From Taudactylus pleione (lineage: Eukaryota; Chordata; Amphibia; Anura; Myobatrachidae), in NCBI GenBank assembly GCA_031769625.1, contig JAUIMM010000636.1, positions 3,881,501 to 3,945,500 on the forward strand: 64,000 nucleotides of DNA, written 5' to 3'. Position numbers and translations under genes: made by a program. The notes beneath the pieces were generated by a model. That model searched no databases, was not told where the DNA came from, and was given only the letters and a program-made list of their open reading frames with translations. Positions 34,120 to 44,053 of this stretch are shown piece by piece (the stretch's first letter is position 1; each line of letters opens with the position of its first letter).

Positions 34120-34461
34120 TGACTTCGGTGTGCAGTGCTGCTTATATATAGTTCTGTGCCCTGAAATTTCACAAGAACTTTAGTCAGAGATTACTTTTCA
34201 CAAACAGACAGTCAGATTGTGTCTACTCTACCTATGCACTGCACATCCAGGAAGGTATTGCACATTCGTCACAGTCATTATGCTAACCAATGTACTGTAG
34301 TGTGTGAAATGCTACTGTCGCACTTGAGAAGTTACTTGAGAATTTTACCGATCAGATTAATAACCCTTAATAGATCTTGTTTTGTATTGTAAATTGTATT
34401 GTCAATTTTTTTAATAGAGGCGTTTACTTTGTAGTTACTGTACCAGTTTTCTAGGGACTGT

Positions 34462-34755
34462 GGGCCTGATTCAGAGCCGGACGCTCTTTCAGAGCGCTCA
34501 CTGTGAATCAGTGCCCTCCTTCTCTTTTATAGAGCGGCTATAGCGAGCGGCCAAAAAGATGGTCGCGATGGTCAGGGTCTCGTTGCCGCAAGCCCAGGAG
34601 TGCTTTTGGCTCTATCAGAGCTCAGGTGATCGATGTTCATGCAGATGATCTTCGGACACAGCAGTGAATAACAAAAGCATGCAGTTGGCGCCTTTCTATA
34701 ACGTATTTTAGCACAGCAGCTGCTTTGTGTTTTGCGTACACTCTGAATCAGGCCC
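34462..34755 (+). mobile_element. Chain-of-hairpins element, rearranged short copy
   Basis: The left 160 bp (GGGCCTGATTCAGAGCCGG through the GATGGTCGCGATGGTC and AGTGCTTTTGGCTCT blocks) match 30143-30380 with deletions that remove single hairpin arms. The right end (TTTGCGTACACTCTGAATCAGGCCC at 34731-34755) matches a different subfamily, like 57540-57566. Flanks TGT and ATT do not match. It looks like a chimera or a doubly deleted copy. Confidence 0.6.
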
Positions 34756-34831
34756 ATTGCGTCTTACAATGAGCTGGTTATTTTAGTTGGCACAGTATGT
34801 AACAATTGTTACATGATAAAGTTATACTACA

Positions 34832-35483
34832 GGGGATGCAGTCAGGAAGCCGACGGTCTAAATGCCGACCACCGGCTTCCCGACTGTGCAATCCCGACAG
34901 GGAACTAATGATAGGCGTCGAAATCCAGACACCTATCATTATCCCTATGGAGGGTTAGGTTAGGGGCTCCCGGGGGGGACTTAGGGCTAGGCACCCCCCG
35001 GGAGGGTTAAGGTAGGTGAAGGGGGGGTTAGGCCCCCTGGGGGGAGGTTAGGGTTAGGCACCCCCGAGAGGGCTAGGTTTAGGCTGCGGGGAATAGGGTG
35101 TTAGGTTTAGGCACTTACAGGGGGGGTTAGGGTTAGGCACTTGGGGGGGAGGTTAGGGTTAGGCACCCCTAAGGGAGGGTTGGGGGGGAGGGGGTTAGGG
35201 TAGGGGAAGGGGGGGTTAGACCCCCTGGGGGGAGGTTAGGGTTAGGCACCCCCCTGAGAGGGCTAGGTTTAGGCTGCGGGGAATAGGGTGTTAGGTTTAG
35301 GCACTTACAGGGGGGGTTAGGGTTAGGCACTTGGGGGGGAGGTTAGGGTTAGGCACCCCTAAGGGAGGGTTGGGGGGGGAGAGGGTTAGTAATAGTTAAA
35401 AAACGTACCTGTCAGGATCTTCTGTTGCCTGTCTTCCAGCATCGGGATTTGAACCGCGTCCGGCGGTGTTTCATGCTGATCCC
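34832..35483 (+). mobile_element. Complete TTAGG-bearing element, 652 bp, TSD ATACTACA
   Basis: The 8-bp duplication ATACTACA is present at 34824-34831 and 35484-35491. The left end is GGGGATGCAGTCAGGAAGCC; the right end is the mirror of GGGATCAGCATG, a weak TIR. The left arm has the stem AAGCCGACGGTC-loop-GACCACCGGCTT (about 34848-34878) and a second pair GATAGGCGTCG/CACCTATCATT. The centre (34948-35395) is G-rich with GGTTAGGGTTAGGCAC repeats and includes a tandem duplication offset by 188 bp. The right arm has a CATCGGGATTTGAACCGCGTCCG box. The 8-bp duplication suggests hAT or a similar group. No transposase. Confidence 0.7.
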
Positions 35484-35639
35484 ATACTACAGTATATGTA
35501 TAGACAGTAGCTGCATGCTCAGGGGCAGTTTACAAGAGGGGGCCCGTGTGCAGACTACTCCCCCTCCTCTGTGGTGCAGGGTGTGCAGTGTGGGTTCCCC
35601 CTGGACCAAGGAGCCGGTGCCCGCTGCATTGTAACACTT

Positions 35640-36060
35640 CATATGCAGATTCAGATTCATTCGCACACAGATGTACAAGTGTCGCATATCAAATTAATCA
35701 GTTCAGTCTCGCTAACCAGTTTTATCACATCTGATTGTTTAATTTGTGTGACTGAAGGCCCCCATACATCAGCAATTGATTGCAGCAATAGTGCAATTTG
35801 CAATCGATTGTGTATAAAAATCTTTCCCTTTTTCAATCGATTGTGGCAATTCTGCAATCTGCAATCGATTGAAAAAGGGAAAGATTTTTATACACAATCG
35901 ATTGCAAATTACACGATTGCTGCAATCAATTGCTGATGTATGGGGGCTTGAGACGTACATTTGAGTGTAAATAGATGCTTTGCGCAAGCTGAGTATCAAG
36001 AGGGCCTGGTGCTCCGAAAAGGGCTGTTTGGTGCGACTGTGGCAATAGTGTATGAGGACA
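35640..36060. mobile_element. Repeat related to 14920-15110, split by a palindrome
   Basis: 35640-35700 (GATGTACAAGTGTCGCATAT, AATTAATCAG, CAGTCTCG) and 35955-36030 (ACATTTGAGTG, CAAGC, CCTGG-GCTCCG-GAAGGG) match 14920-15090 in order. The palindrome at 35758-35947 sits between them and is absent from the 14.9-kb copy, so it is an insertion. Confidence 0.45.
35758..35947. mobile_element. 190-bp near-perfect palindromic MITE
   Basis: Arms of about 86 bp, starting GCCCCCATACATCAGCAATT, are complementary with very few mismatches around an 18-nt loop (centre 35852). Each arm carries CAATCGATTG words, so shorter self-complementary cores are nested inside. Overlapping frames on both strands (35571-35936, 35657-35857 and 35769-35999) encode similar peptides because of the symmetry and are not genes. 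The target duplication is unclear; TGA occurs 2-5 bp outside each end. Confidence 0.88.
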
Positions 36061-36445
36061 TCCTGTACTTTACTTATCAGGAAATGTTATACTGAGAGCT
36101 TTGGGGCAGGTTTGTCAAAGCTGCCGATCATCGATGACTGATATTTTTTTAAAAACCACAAGAATAAATGCTAAACCAGGCTGGTTTCTACATCATCGGT
36201 ATATACTACAGGCCCCTATTCTACATAACCAGTCTACAGTATATGACAGGTCCCTATTCTACATAACCAGTCTATATGTCAGGTCCCTATATCTACATAA
36301 TCACTCTATATGTCAGGTCCCTACATCTACATAATCACTCTATATGTCAGGTCCCTACATCTACATAATCACTCTATATGTCAGGTCCCTATATCTACAT
36401 AACCAGTCTATATGACAAGCACCTACATCTACATAATCACTCTAT

Positions 36446-36781
36446 GGGCGGAATTCAATTGTCTTCGCGGCCCGCATCTCCCATCTAAAGTGACAGGAGA
36501 TCGCGGGCCGCTATACAATTGTCCAAGATTTTCACGCTGATCGCGCCCATAGAGGTCAGGTTTAGCCGCGTAAAGCAGCTAAACCTGACCAAAGTGCTGG
36601 GCTCGATCGCGAAAAGTGATGTTTGGGCACCCAAACATGTCACTTTTCGCACATTTCAGCTCTCATCCCCCAGAGGCTGCGAGCTGAAATGTAGCGCTGG
36701 CAGCTCATCGTGCCCGACAGGAGCAAGAATTGAATAGCTCCGTCGGGCGCGATAGGGGCTGGAAAGAATTGAATTCCGCCC
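36446..36781. mobile_element. Five-hairpin MITE, 336 bp, TSD TAT
   Basis: Ends GGGCGGAATTCAATT and AATTGAATTCCGCCC are flanked by TAT (36443-36445 and 36782-36784). Between them are stems A 36468-36511 (GCGGCCCGC..GCGGGCCGC), B 36554-36590 (GGTCAGGTTTA/TAAACCTGACC), C 36609-36650 (GCGAAAAGTGA/TCACTTTTCGC), D 36652-36691 (CATTTCAGCTC/GAGCTGAAATG) and E 36712-36748 (GCCCGAC..GTCGGGC). Same architecture as the 30143 family but unrelated in stem sequence. Confidence 0.85.
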
Positions 36782-36818
36782 TATATGTCAGGTCCCTATA
36801 TCTACATAACCAGTCTAT

Positions 36819-37610
36819 GGCCAGTATTCAGTATGGGGCGAAAAGTTCGACCTCGGACTTTTCGCCCTCATCGCCGTTTTTTGCAGGGATAAAGTATCAG
36901 GCGCGTGCCCGCTTATCCCCGCATTAAATTAGGATCCGCCGAAAACTGGACCCGGCGGAAAGGTAATTAGTGAAAAGTCACCCCCTAAAGATGTCCTGAC
37001 ATGGGGGATCACTATGGGTACCCCCGATTTTGGGCTACGGAAGGTAGTCGGAGTTTTTAATAGCCACAGAAGGTGCATAAATGCGACTGTAGAAGAAGGG
37101 GTGAATACAACTCTTAGGACGAGTTATTTTTTCCACAAAAAAAAACCTATACAATTTGGGGTACATGTAAATGGGTGTAAGCATATTTTTAAGTCCCTAA
37201 AGTCATATTTTAAAATTGTTCAAAAATGCACCTGCCGCTACCACCTGCATTCTAGAAAACACCTGCCGCATACTTGTGAACCTCCGTGCATACATTTTGC
37301 TAGTTTAAAACTTTGTTCCCCAATATTTTTTTTTCACCCCAAAATTAAAGTACATTTTTTTGGGGTGTCCTCATGATTTTTAAATATTTTTTTACACAGA
37401 ATACTTTTAGGGGACCCTCCCAGGGCTCTAGGCTATTTTTTTTTAAGCCTGCACCCCTAAACCCCAATTCTGCACTTTTTTTCGCCATGTATTACATGGA
37501 GAAAACGTATCCCCTTTTTTAACAAAGACTTTTCTCACCGTCTTTGTAATTGAATATGGGATAATTGAAACAGGCGAAAATGGTTTTCACAGCGTAATTG
37601 AATATGGCCC
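36819..37610. mobile_element. MITE-like element, 792 bp, TSD TAT
   Basis: Ends GGCCAGTATTCAG and the mirror of GGGCCATATTCAATTACGC are flanked by TAT (36816-36818 and 37611-37613). It starts with the stem GGGCGAAAAGTTCG/CGGACTTTTCGCCC (about 36835-36866). The centre is AT-rich with poly-T runs and carries the frame 37014-37376 (120 codons), which shows no domain I recognise. Its size is above the usual MITE range, so it could be a deletion derivative of an unknown autonomous element. Confidence 0.7.
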
Positions 37611-37670
37611 TATATGACAAGCCCCTACATCTACATAATCACTATATGTCAGGTCCCCACATCTACATAA

Positions 37671-38455
37671 CCTCCTATCCTTACTTCCACTCTTCTGGTG
37701 TGGCAGCTCCTGATTAGTTTTCCCCAGCTTTAACTGCACAGCTCTGAGTCTCAATGATTCTTTTTGGCAAACATTTGCTCTCTCCTGCCGGTATGGACAG
37801 ATTGGCCATCTGGCACTCATGGCAAATGTTAGAAGGGCCGTTGGCGTAATGGCCTGGTCTAGCATTCTGAAGGCCTTGCCAAGCAGCTCTGCCTCCCAGC
37901 ACTCTGCTCAGCTGACATACTATGAGGCCACACCCTGTGATGCGTGGCCATGCATCGTGATATTTGGCCTGCCCCAGTTTCCCAAGCACATGCAAGTCTG
38001 TAGTGTGCACACACTACAAATGCAGGGCCGACGTCCGTCCCTGCCTGTCATACCGGCAGGTTCTGATGATGGTCTGGTCTTTTTGATTAATAAACATTTT
38101 AATTATCCCGTTTTCTACCTTCTAATCAAATTTTAATGATCCCGTTTTCTACCTTCTAATCAAACATTGGAAATAAAGGCTTTTTAACTACAGTAGCTTA
38201 TCTTTTTCAATAGTTATACAGGCTTCCAAAAAAAATTAATTGTACTAATTAAATCCATCTACATGAAATAAAATGCAATGTGATTACTTACCTATATGTA
38301 TCCTGAATAAGCTGCCTCACTGCTTATCTTACATGTCTGGCACAAATTGAGGCATGCAGTGGGTCTGAAGACGTTCTATGCTGCAGAGTTTTACTCTTTG
38401 TAAGTGACCTCCCATTAGTGTAACATGTTTCTTTATGTTGGCTGCTTAGCTGTCT
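37671..38455. other. Background with GC-rich repeat-like segment
   Basis: 37680-38060 is GC-moderate with inverted words (CATTTGCCATGAG, CTGCCGGTATG, ATACCGGCAG) suggesting an old repeat, but no termini were found. 38096-38166 has a 33-bp direct repeat of ATCCCGTTTTCTACCTTCT used twice. Frames at 37587-38010 (-) and 37819-38136 (+) overlap in antisense and lack domains. Confidence 0.4.
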
Positions 38456-38463
38456 GTTTAATG

Positions 38464-38621
38464 CAGGGGTGGACAATAAGCGGCCCTCCAGCTGTTGTTG
38501 AACTACAAATCCCAGCATGCATTGCGACAGTTTTAGCATGGCCAAATAGCAAAACTGTGGCAGGGAATGTTGGGATGTGTAGTTCTACAACAGATGGGGG
38601 GGAGCTTATTGCCCACCCCTA
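38464..38621. mobile_element. hAT (Buster-type) MITE, 158 bp
   Basis: Termini are CAGGGGTGGACAATAAGC and GCTTATTGCCCACCCCTA (last base G to A). A perfect 8-bp duplication GTTTAATG with central TA lies at 38456-38463 and 38622-38629. The inner ACTACAAATCCCAGCATGC and TTGGGATGTGTAGT arms match those of 23839-23995, so the two share an internal core although the terminal inner sequences differ. Confidence 0.9.
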
Positions 38622-38773
38622 GTTTAATGTGTACTTGTGTGCAGGAAACAACTCCTATTTAAGCAAAGGTTTGAAGTAAGTAAAAATTATTAACATTTGG
38701 TTCATGTGATAAATGGATAACATTTCATAGCAGGGGAAATCAGACTGTATTATTGTATCTGATGCAGTACATT

Positions 38774-39140
38774 CAGTGGCGGTTCTAGGGGTGGGCCAAC
38801 AGGGCTGTCGCCCGGGGCGCCGGCCCCTAGAGGGCGCCACTGAGTCCCCAGGAGGGCGCCACTGAGTCCCCAGAAGGTAAAAAATCCATAATAAAAAAAA
38901 ACAGCGCCGGTCTCCCCCGCGTTGCCGGGCGCCAGCTGATATTTGTTGATATTTCGTCATGACAGTGTGATGAATTGGGGGTGTTCCGCAAGGAAACGCC
39001 CCCTTTCCCGAAGCGCGTGTGCTTTCAGCGCGCGCATAGGAACGTCATCTACAAACAGTTGTTTTGGGGGGGGGGTTTGGGGGGGGGGGCGCAACTGTGA
39101 ACTTTTGCCCTGAGCTCCACAATGTCTAGAACCGGCCCTG
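38774..39140. mobile_element. hAT element, 367 bp, TSD AGTACATT
   Basis: Ends CAGTGGCGGTTCTAGGGG and TCTAGAACCGGCCCTG are flanked by a perfect duplication AGTACATT (38766-38773 and 39141-39148). The GC-rich interior has a direct repeat AGGGCGCCACTGAGTCCCC (two copies, 38831-38873) and a G-homopolymer block (39063-39090). Frames across it are not genes. Confidence 0.92.
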
Positions 39141-39272
39141 AGTACATTACATGGCTTCATTCATTCTCCCAGCTTCCTAACTCATGTTGTAGGTATCCAG
39201 TACGGCAAGCATAAACCTAAATTACTACTATGAGAAAAGAAAAAAAGAAATGTTTATGCAGCTTTTATGTGA

Positions 39273-39554
39273 ACCAGGGCCATAACTAGGGTTGAGCGAC
39301 CAGTGCCACCGCACAGAGTGCAGGACTCTATGAGCGGCACCATCAGCTCCCCCCAGCCCTTGCTTCTGGCTAGCAGCCAGGATCATTAGACGCTCCAGGC
39401 AGACACCCTGCAGTCTGTGCAGCTGATCTGGAGCTCAAGACGCTCCAAGTCAGCAGTGAATTTACTGGTGCTGCCAGTTCCGCACAACGTCATGATGTTG
39501 GGTGCTAAGGGGGTAGGCTGGCACAGGGTGCATTTAAGCCCCGTTACAGCTCTG
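39273..39554 (+). mobile_element. hAT-like element, degraded
   Basis: Starts CAGGGCCATAACTAGGG, a common hAT end. A weak mirror, CCCGTTACAGCTCTG, is at 39540-39554. Flanking octamers do not match, so the right end is uncertain. The interior is GC-rich and non-coding. Confidence 0.4.
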
Positions 39555-40380
39555 CTCGGTACCACAGACTCCTGTACAACATGCAGTGATGTTATGTGCA
39601 ATGTAGCCAATTTCATGAAAATCTACAGTACAGTAATGTTAATTTTCAACTTTCTATTTAGCATTATATCAAAGTTATATAAAATAGATAGTACTTTTCA
39701 TTTAATTTAAAAAAAATTAAATCAGTCTTTCACTGCATTTAGTGATACAGTGTTAAAAACATGACCTGAACAATTGCCCGTCAAATTCCCTTTGAAGCTG
39801 TGTATTTAAAAAACAAAGCAAAGAAAACAGAAATACACTCAATTTGTGACTAGACTAAAGTAACTGTATAAGCAGGATATTACTGTATATTAGTGCACAT
39901 TTTTAGATATTGTGTGTTAAACAGCTTTGCAATGAACAATGATAAACTAGCCTCCAGTTCAACTCACAGAACCTTTTCATTGGAATTTACTTGACAGGGT
40001 TTGTTACAATCAATTAATTCACTTCTTACAACTTAATGAGGCATCATAGACAGCTGAAAGCAGAATGTCATTAAACCTAGCCTAGCTCTGCCCTTCTATT
40101 AGACTATTAGTTTAGTTTTCTAAACAGCATATTCATAACAGAAGAAAGAGTGAATTAGTGGCAATTAAAATTAACAATGGTGATTAATTGCATGGGTTTG
40201 TTGTGGGTATTATCGCCTATTAAATAGAGATCTAGAAATTCAACATATCAGTGTCATAAAGATTTGGGCATGTTTGTTAATACAAGGGCTTTCCTTGATA
40301 AAATATAGAAATGGTCAAAATGTATCTTTGATTGATGTCAATACTGAAAGACATGTTTCTTTTTTTTTATTTTACAGAAC
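39555..40380. other. AT-rich background
   Basis: Low-complexity AT-rich sequence without a recognisable gene or repeat boundary. Confidence 0.55.
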
Positions 40381-40383
40381 CTA

Positions 40384-40968
40384 GGGCCTGATTCAGAGCC
40401 GCTCATTCGTTCTGACCAATGTTCGCACATCTGCGCATGCGTACGGATTGTAATACGCATGCGCGAACCAGTCAGTGCGGCCGAAAATCGTTTGTTCGCT
40501 ATATAGCGAATGCCTGCTATTTTGAGTGACAGAAGGAGGCGTATGTGGGTGGTAACAGGGGAAGGTGCTTGAAAACGGGGGTGTGGAATTAGATTGCAGG
40601 CGTGCTTAAAGGTCAAAACGGGCATTTTAAGGGAGTGCATAATTAATACAGCAGCATCATTGACCACGTCACTTGGTTTTTTTTTACCCCGAACTGCTCG
40701 CAAAATAGCTGTTGAAAAAACCAGCCACAAGAATAGCGAGCAGTTCATACAATGTTCGATGTGCTCGATTAATCTAATAAATAGCAGACATGACGTAGGA
40801 TGCGAGCGGCCAGGGGGCGTATTTTTCAAAATTACAACCGCAAGTTTTGCTCGCTCGTTCAGACTTAGAGGCGTGAACAGACCGTAATTAGCGAACGGTT
40901 CATTTGAATAGCCACCCCTTGTTTTAGAACGAACGACCGCAAATAGCGAGCGGCTCGGAATCAGGCCC
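40384..40968 (-). mobile_element. GGGCC-type element, 585 bp, TSD CTA
   Basis: Ends GGGCCTGATTCAGAGCCGCTC and the mirror GAGCGGCTCGGAATCAGGCCC, with CTA on both sides (40381-40383 and 40969-40971). The interior carries the conserved core (GTGGGTGGTAACAGGGG at 40547, CAGGCGTGC at 40597, GTGCATAATTAATACAGCAG at 40635) in the same orientation as 3686-4285 and opposite to 44842, 50944 and 52802. The frame at 40338-40829 (-) is a shadow and has no domain. Confidence 0.82.
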
Positions 40969-40971
40969 CTA

Positions 40972-41920
40972 ATTCTGTAATTGTTAGGGGATATGGAATT
41001 GCATCAAACCTTCTAAAGAGGACTGGTAGAGTACTGTAGTTGGTCCCTAGCAACCAATCAGTTTCTAGCTATCCTTTTATAGGATGCACTTGAGTAATGT
41101 TAGCTAGGAGCTGATTGGTTGCTATGGGCAACTTCTCCACTGTCCCCTTTAGAAGACTTGATACCTCTCCCCCATAATCTAAAAACATACCTGCAATTTC
41201 TGACATTCACATTTGATTCACTGAACTGGATAACCAATCAAAAGAGTCAAAGTAGTCCCCTTGCTGAGGTGATAACTATAATAAACTGAGATTCTGGCAG
41301 GATTTCCCAAGAACGGCTACACATGTTCAATGTTTTACAGTTCTTGCATTTGAATGTAATACATGTCGCGCCACATTGGCATTTCCAGGTAACTGGATGT
41401 ATTACAACTCATGTCAAAAACCTGAACATTGAGAATGAGCGAACCATTTCAGCAAATCTTAAGTTTCTACAAGTATTAGTATTTCATGGTCAGAAAATCA
41501 ACTTGCAAGGTCGAGCTAGAAAATTCCTTTGGAAGTATGAACTAAATATCTATTTAAAATTAGTTTATTTTAAAACACCACAAAAACTTCAATGAAATAT
41601 TGTAGAAGTGTACATAATAAATTAGGTTTTCAGCTTGCAACACATTTCAAATAAAGTTTGAATCATCTTTCATACAGTTTAGGCTTGGGAATTTTATTGT
41701 GAGTTACACCTTCATATTTACAGAACAAGCCCTTCCCAAATACAGGTAATGGCAAACCTTAACAAAATAATTACAAAGCTGATATATCATAATTTATATG
41801 ATTTCCCTCTAGGTCAATGATTACAGGAATCGCTATTTAGAGCTATTATGACCAGTAGTATTTTTGGGTACTACAGGTCTCCATTAACTCTGAGGTGCCA
41901 TATCTGTCCTGCGCATTCCT
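40972..41920. other. Background with a short repeat-like block
   Basis: 41035-41140 shows an imperfect inverted pair, GGTCCCTAGCAACCAATCAG with CTGATTGGTTGCTATGGGC, and is probably an old MITE without clear ends. The frame at 41323-41595 has no recognisable domain. The rest is AT-rich. Confidence 0.4.
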
Positions 41921-42540
41921 CTTTTGCAAAATGACTCAACATAATTCAGGTTATTTCAAGAGCAACACGTTTAATGTATTGCCATAGATTATCCACGAGA
42001 TTGAGGTCAAAACTCTGACTGGGCTACTCAAGCACACTTATTTTATAGAATTTAAGCCACTATAGTATTGCTCTTAGAGTGTGTTTTGGATCTCTGACCC
42101 GTCAAATTATACATTACCTCCCCAGTATTAGTATTTTTGGCAGAGCATAGCAGGTGTTTGTCTTAGATGTATCTGTAGTGTGCACCATTCATATTTCCAT
42201 GTATCCGGAGAAGATTGCAAGTCCCTACTGAAGAGCTTCCACATACACTAAGTTTATGATAATGTTGCCATACTTCATGGTCAAGATGCTGTTCAGTGTT
42301 TGATTTGTGTACCATATATCATTCAGGCCAATAACACTTTAGTCTGTTCAAACCACAAGACTGCTTTTCACATCTTCTGCAGTATCCTCTAATTTACATT
42401 CTACATACTATTTGTAGACAATAATGTGGACTTTTTCATTTAAGACTTCTTAATAGTGATCATCTCTTAAAGACCGTTTTTTTGTTGAATGTCTTGGAGA
42501 TTGTTGACCCATTACATTATCTTCCATAGAAGTCTTTAGT
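41921..42540 (-). mobile_element. Ancient DNA-transposon relic
   Basis: The order of phrases (GAGATTGAGGTCAAAACTCT, GACTGGGCTACTC, GTGTTTTGGATCTCTGACCC, then CAGTCTGTTCAAACCACAAG) strongly resembles a heavily copied vertebrate DNA-transposon coding region read in antisense, Tc1-like in general appearance. No intact frame, catalytic motif or terminus survives, so the family is not assigned. Confidence 0.4.
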
Positions 42541-42616
42541 TTATTTAGCTTGATCACATTTAGAAATGTAGTAACTCTCTAGTAAGTGTCCTTCATTTCT
42601 AGCAACTACGTTTACA

Positions 42617-43123
42617 GAGGTGGCCTGGCCTTGGCAGTGGGGCTGCACTGTCATGGAGGTGGCCTGGCCTTGGCAGTGGGGCTGCAGTGTCATGGAGGTG
42701 GCCTGGCCTTGGCAGTGGGGCTGCAGTGTCATGGAGGTGGCCTGGCCTTGGCAGTGGGGCTGCAGTGTCATTGAGGTGGCCTGGTCTTGGCTGTGGGGCT
42801 GCAGTGTCATAGAGGTGGCCTTGCCTTGGCAGTGGGGCTGCACTGTCATAGAGGTGGCCTGGCCCTGGCAGTGGGGCTGCAGTGTCATGGAGGTGGCCTG
42901 GTCTTGGCTGTGGGGCTGCACTGTCATAGAGGTGGCCTGGCCTTGGCAGTGGGGCTGCAGTGTCATGGAGGTGGCCTGGCCTTGGCAGTGGGGCTGCAGT
43001 GTCATGGAGGTGGCCTGGCCGTGGCAGTGGGGCTGCAGTGTCATGGAGGTGGCCTGGCCTTGGCAGTGGGGCTGCAGTGTCATGGAGGTGACCTGGCCTT
43101 GGCAATGGGGCTGAAGTGTCATA
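42617..43123 (+). repeat. 39-bp minisatellite, thirteen units
   Basis: The unit GAGGTGGCCTGGCCTTGGCA followed by GTGGGGCTGCAGTGTCATG repeats thirteen times at exactly 39-bp spacing with no indel. Some units share paired variants (GTCTTGGCTGTGG; ACTGTCATA). Because 39 is divisible by 3, several frames on both strands stay open (178 and 210 codons on minus, 164 and 121 on plus). The encoded 13-residue repeats are best explained as a by-product. No splice sites, signal peptide or flanking gene structure support a protein. Confidence 0.93.
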
Positions 43124-44045
43124 CAACTTCCACATTTGGGATGATAGGATAACATGCCATCACTTAGCACCAAAACTGCTAAAACAAGATGCTGGTTTAC
43201 GCTAACTATAATAAAAATTAATTATAAAGTAGAGGAGCCAGACTGTGAATACGCATGGCGACATGGTAGACGAATTCATTAAAAAAAACCTATCAAATAA
43301 GCTCCTTGTAAATAAAAGCTAATAAATAATATGTAATGGCAGCTTCCTGGGAAATCATTGTGGCTTCTGTACCTTTTTACTTGGAAACTGACATTTTGTA
43401 AGAAATGTACACTAAAGATCAGCAAAATCCTGTATCCTTAATTAAACAAAAGAAAGTTGACCCCTATTTTGGAAGAAATGGAGGTGTGCTCAGTTGGTGG
43501 TTTATCACCTAACATTTAAACAAATAGTAAACTGGCCCAAATTGTATACTGGGCCATGAAATGAACAATGGCATTTAATGTAGATACGTCCAGGCTGTGG
43601 TAATAACTAGAAAAAAGAATTTAGGAATACTAGTTGATAGAAAGTGGAGTAACAGCACACAGCGCCATGCAGTGTCTACAAAGCAGTTAGATGTTGGGAT
43701 GCATAAAAGGGTATATATACAAATGCAGATGATGTAAAAATAGTAATTTCCATTGTATAAACTCAGTAGCTAGACACTATCTTCAATATATGGGTTACAG
43801 TTTTTGGCTCCCCACAGTAAGGAGGACATACTGTATGAGGACTTATGAGGATTTAAGAGTGATGGGTTGAATTCTAAAGAGAACTTAGAAAAAAAGCTTA
43901 TTTACCTTGGAGGAAAAAAATTACCTTAGGGGTGACCTGGGTATTACCTATAAATACATTCAAGATCAATACAAAGAGCTTTTCATAATAAGGAACATGC
44001 ACAGGCATTAATTACAAACGGAAGAAAGCCATTTCTCACAGCAAC
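43124..44045. other. AT-rich background
   Basis: No gene or repeat boundary is supported. Confidence 0.55.
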
Positions 44046-44053
44046 ATACAAAG

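Larger units (their letters stand above)
36201..37670 (+). repeat. 34-bp minisatellite, interrupted twice
   Basis: The unit TCTACATAATCACTCTATAT followed by GTCAGGTCCCTACA (34 bp) runs from about 36206 to 36445, continues at 36782-36818 and resumes at 37611-37670. Two MITEs (36446-36781 and 36819-37610) lie within it. Variants are 'aaccagtctatatg' against 'aatcactctatatg' and 'gtcaggtccc' against 'gacaagc(a/c)cc'. Confidence 0.88.

Noticed and set aside
36206..36445. CRISPR-like 34-bp array
   Set aside because: Head-to-tail minisatellite with no spacers; interruptions are MITEs with target duplications.
42541..43173. Long open frames (up to 210 codons) as a protein-coding gene
   Set aside because: All lie inside the 39-bp minisatellite. 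Several frames on both strands are open at once because the unit length is a multiple of 3.
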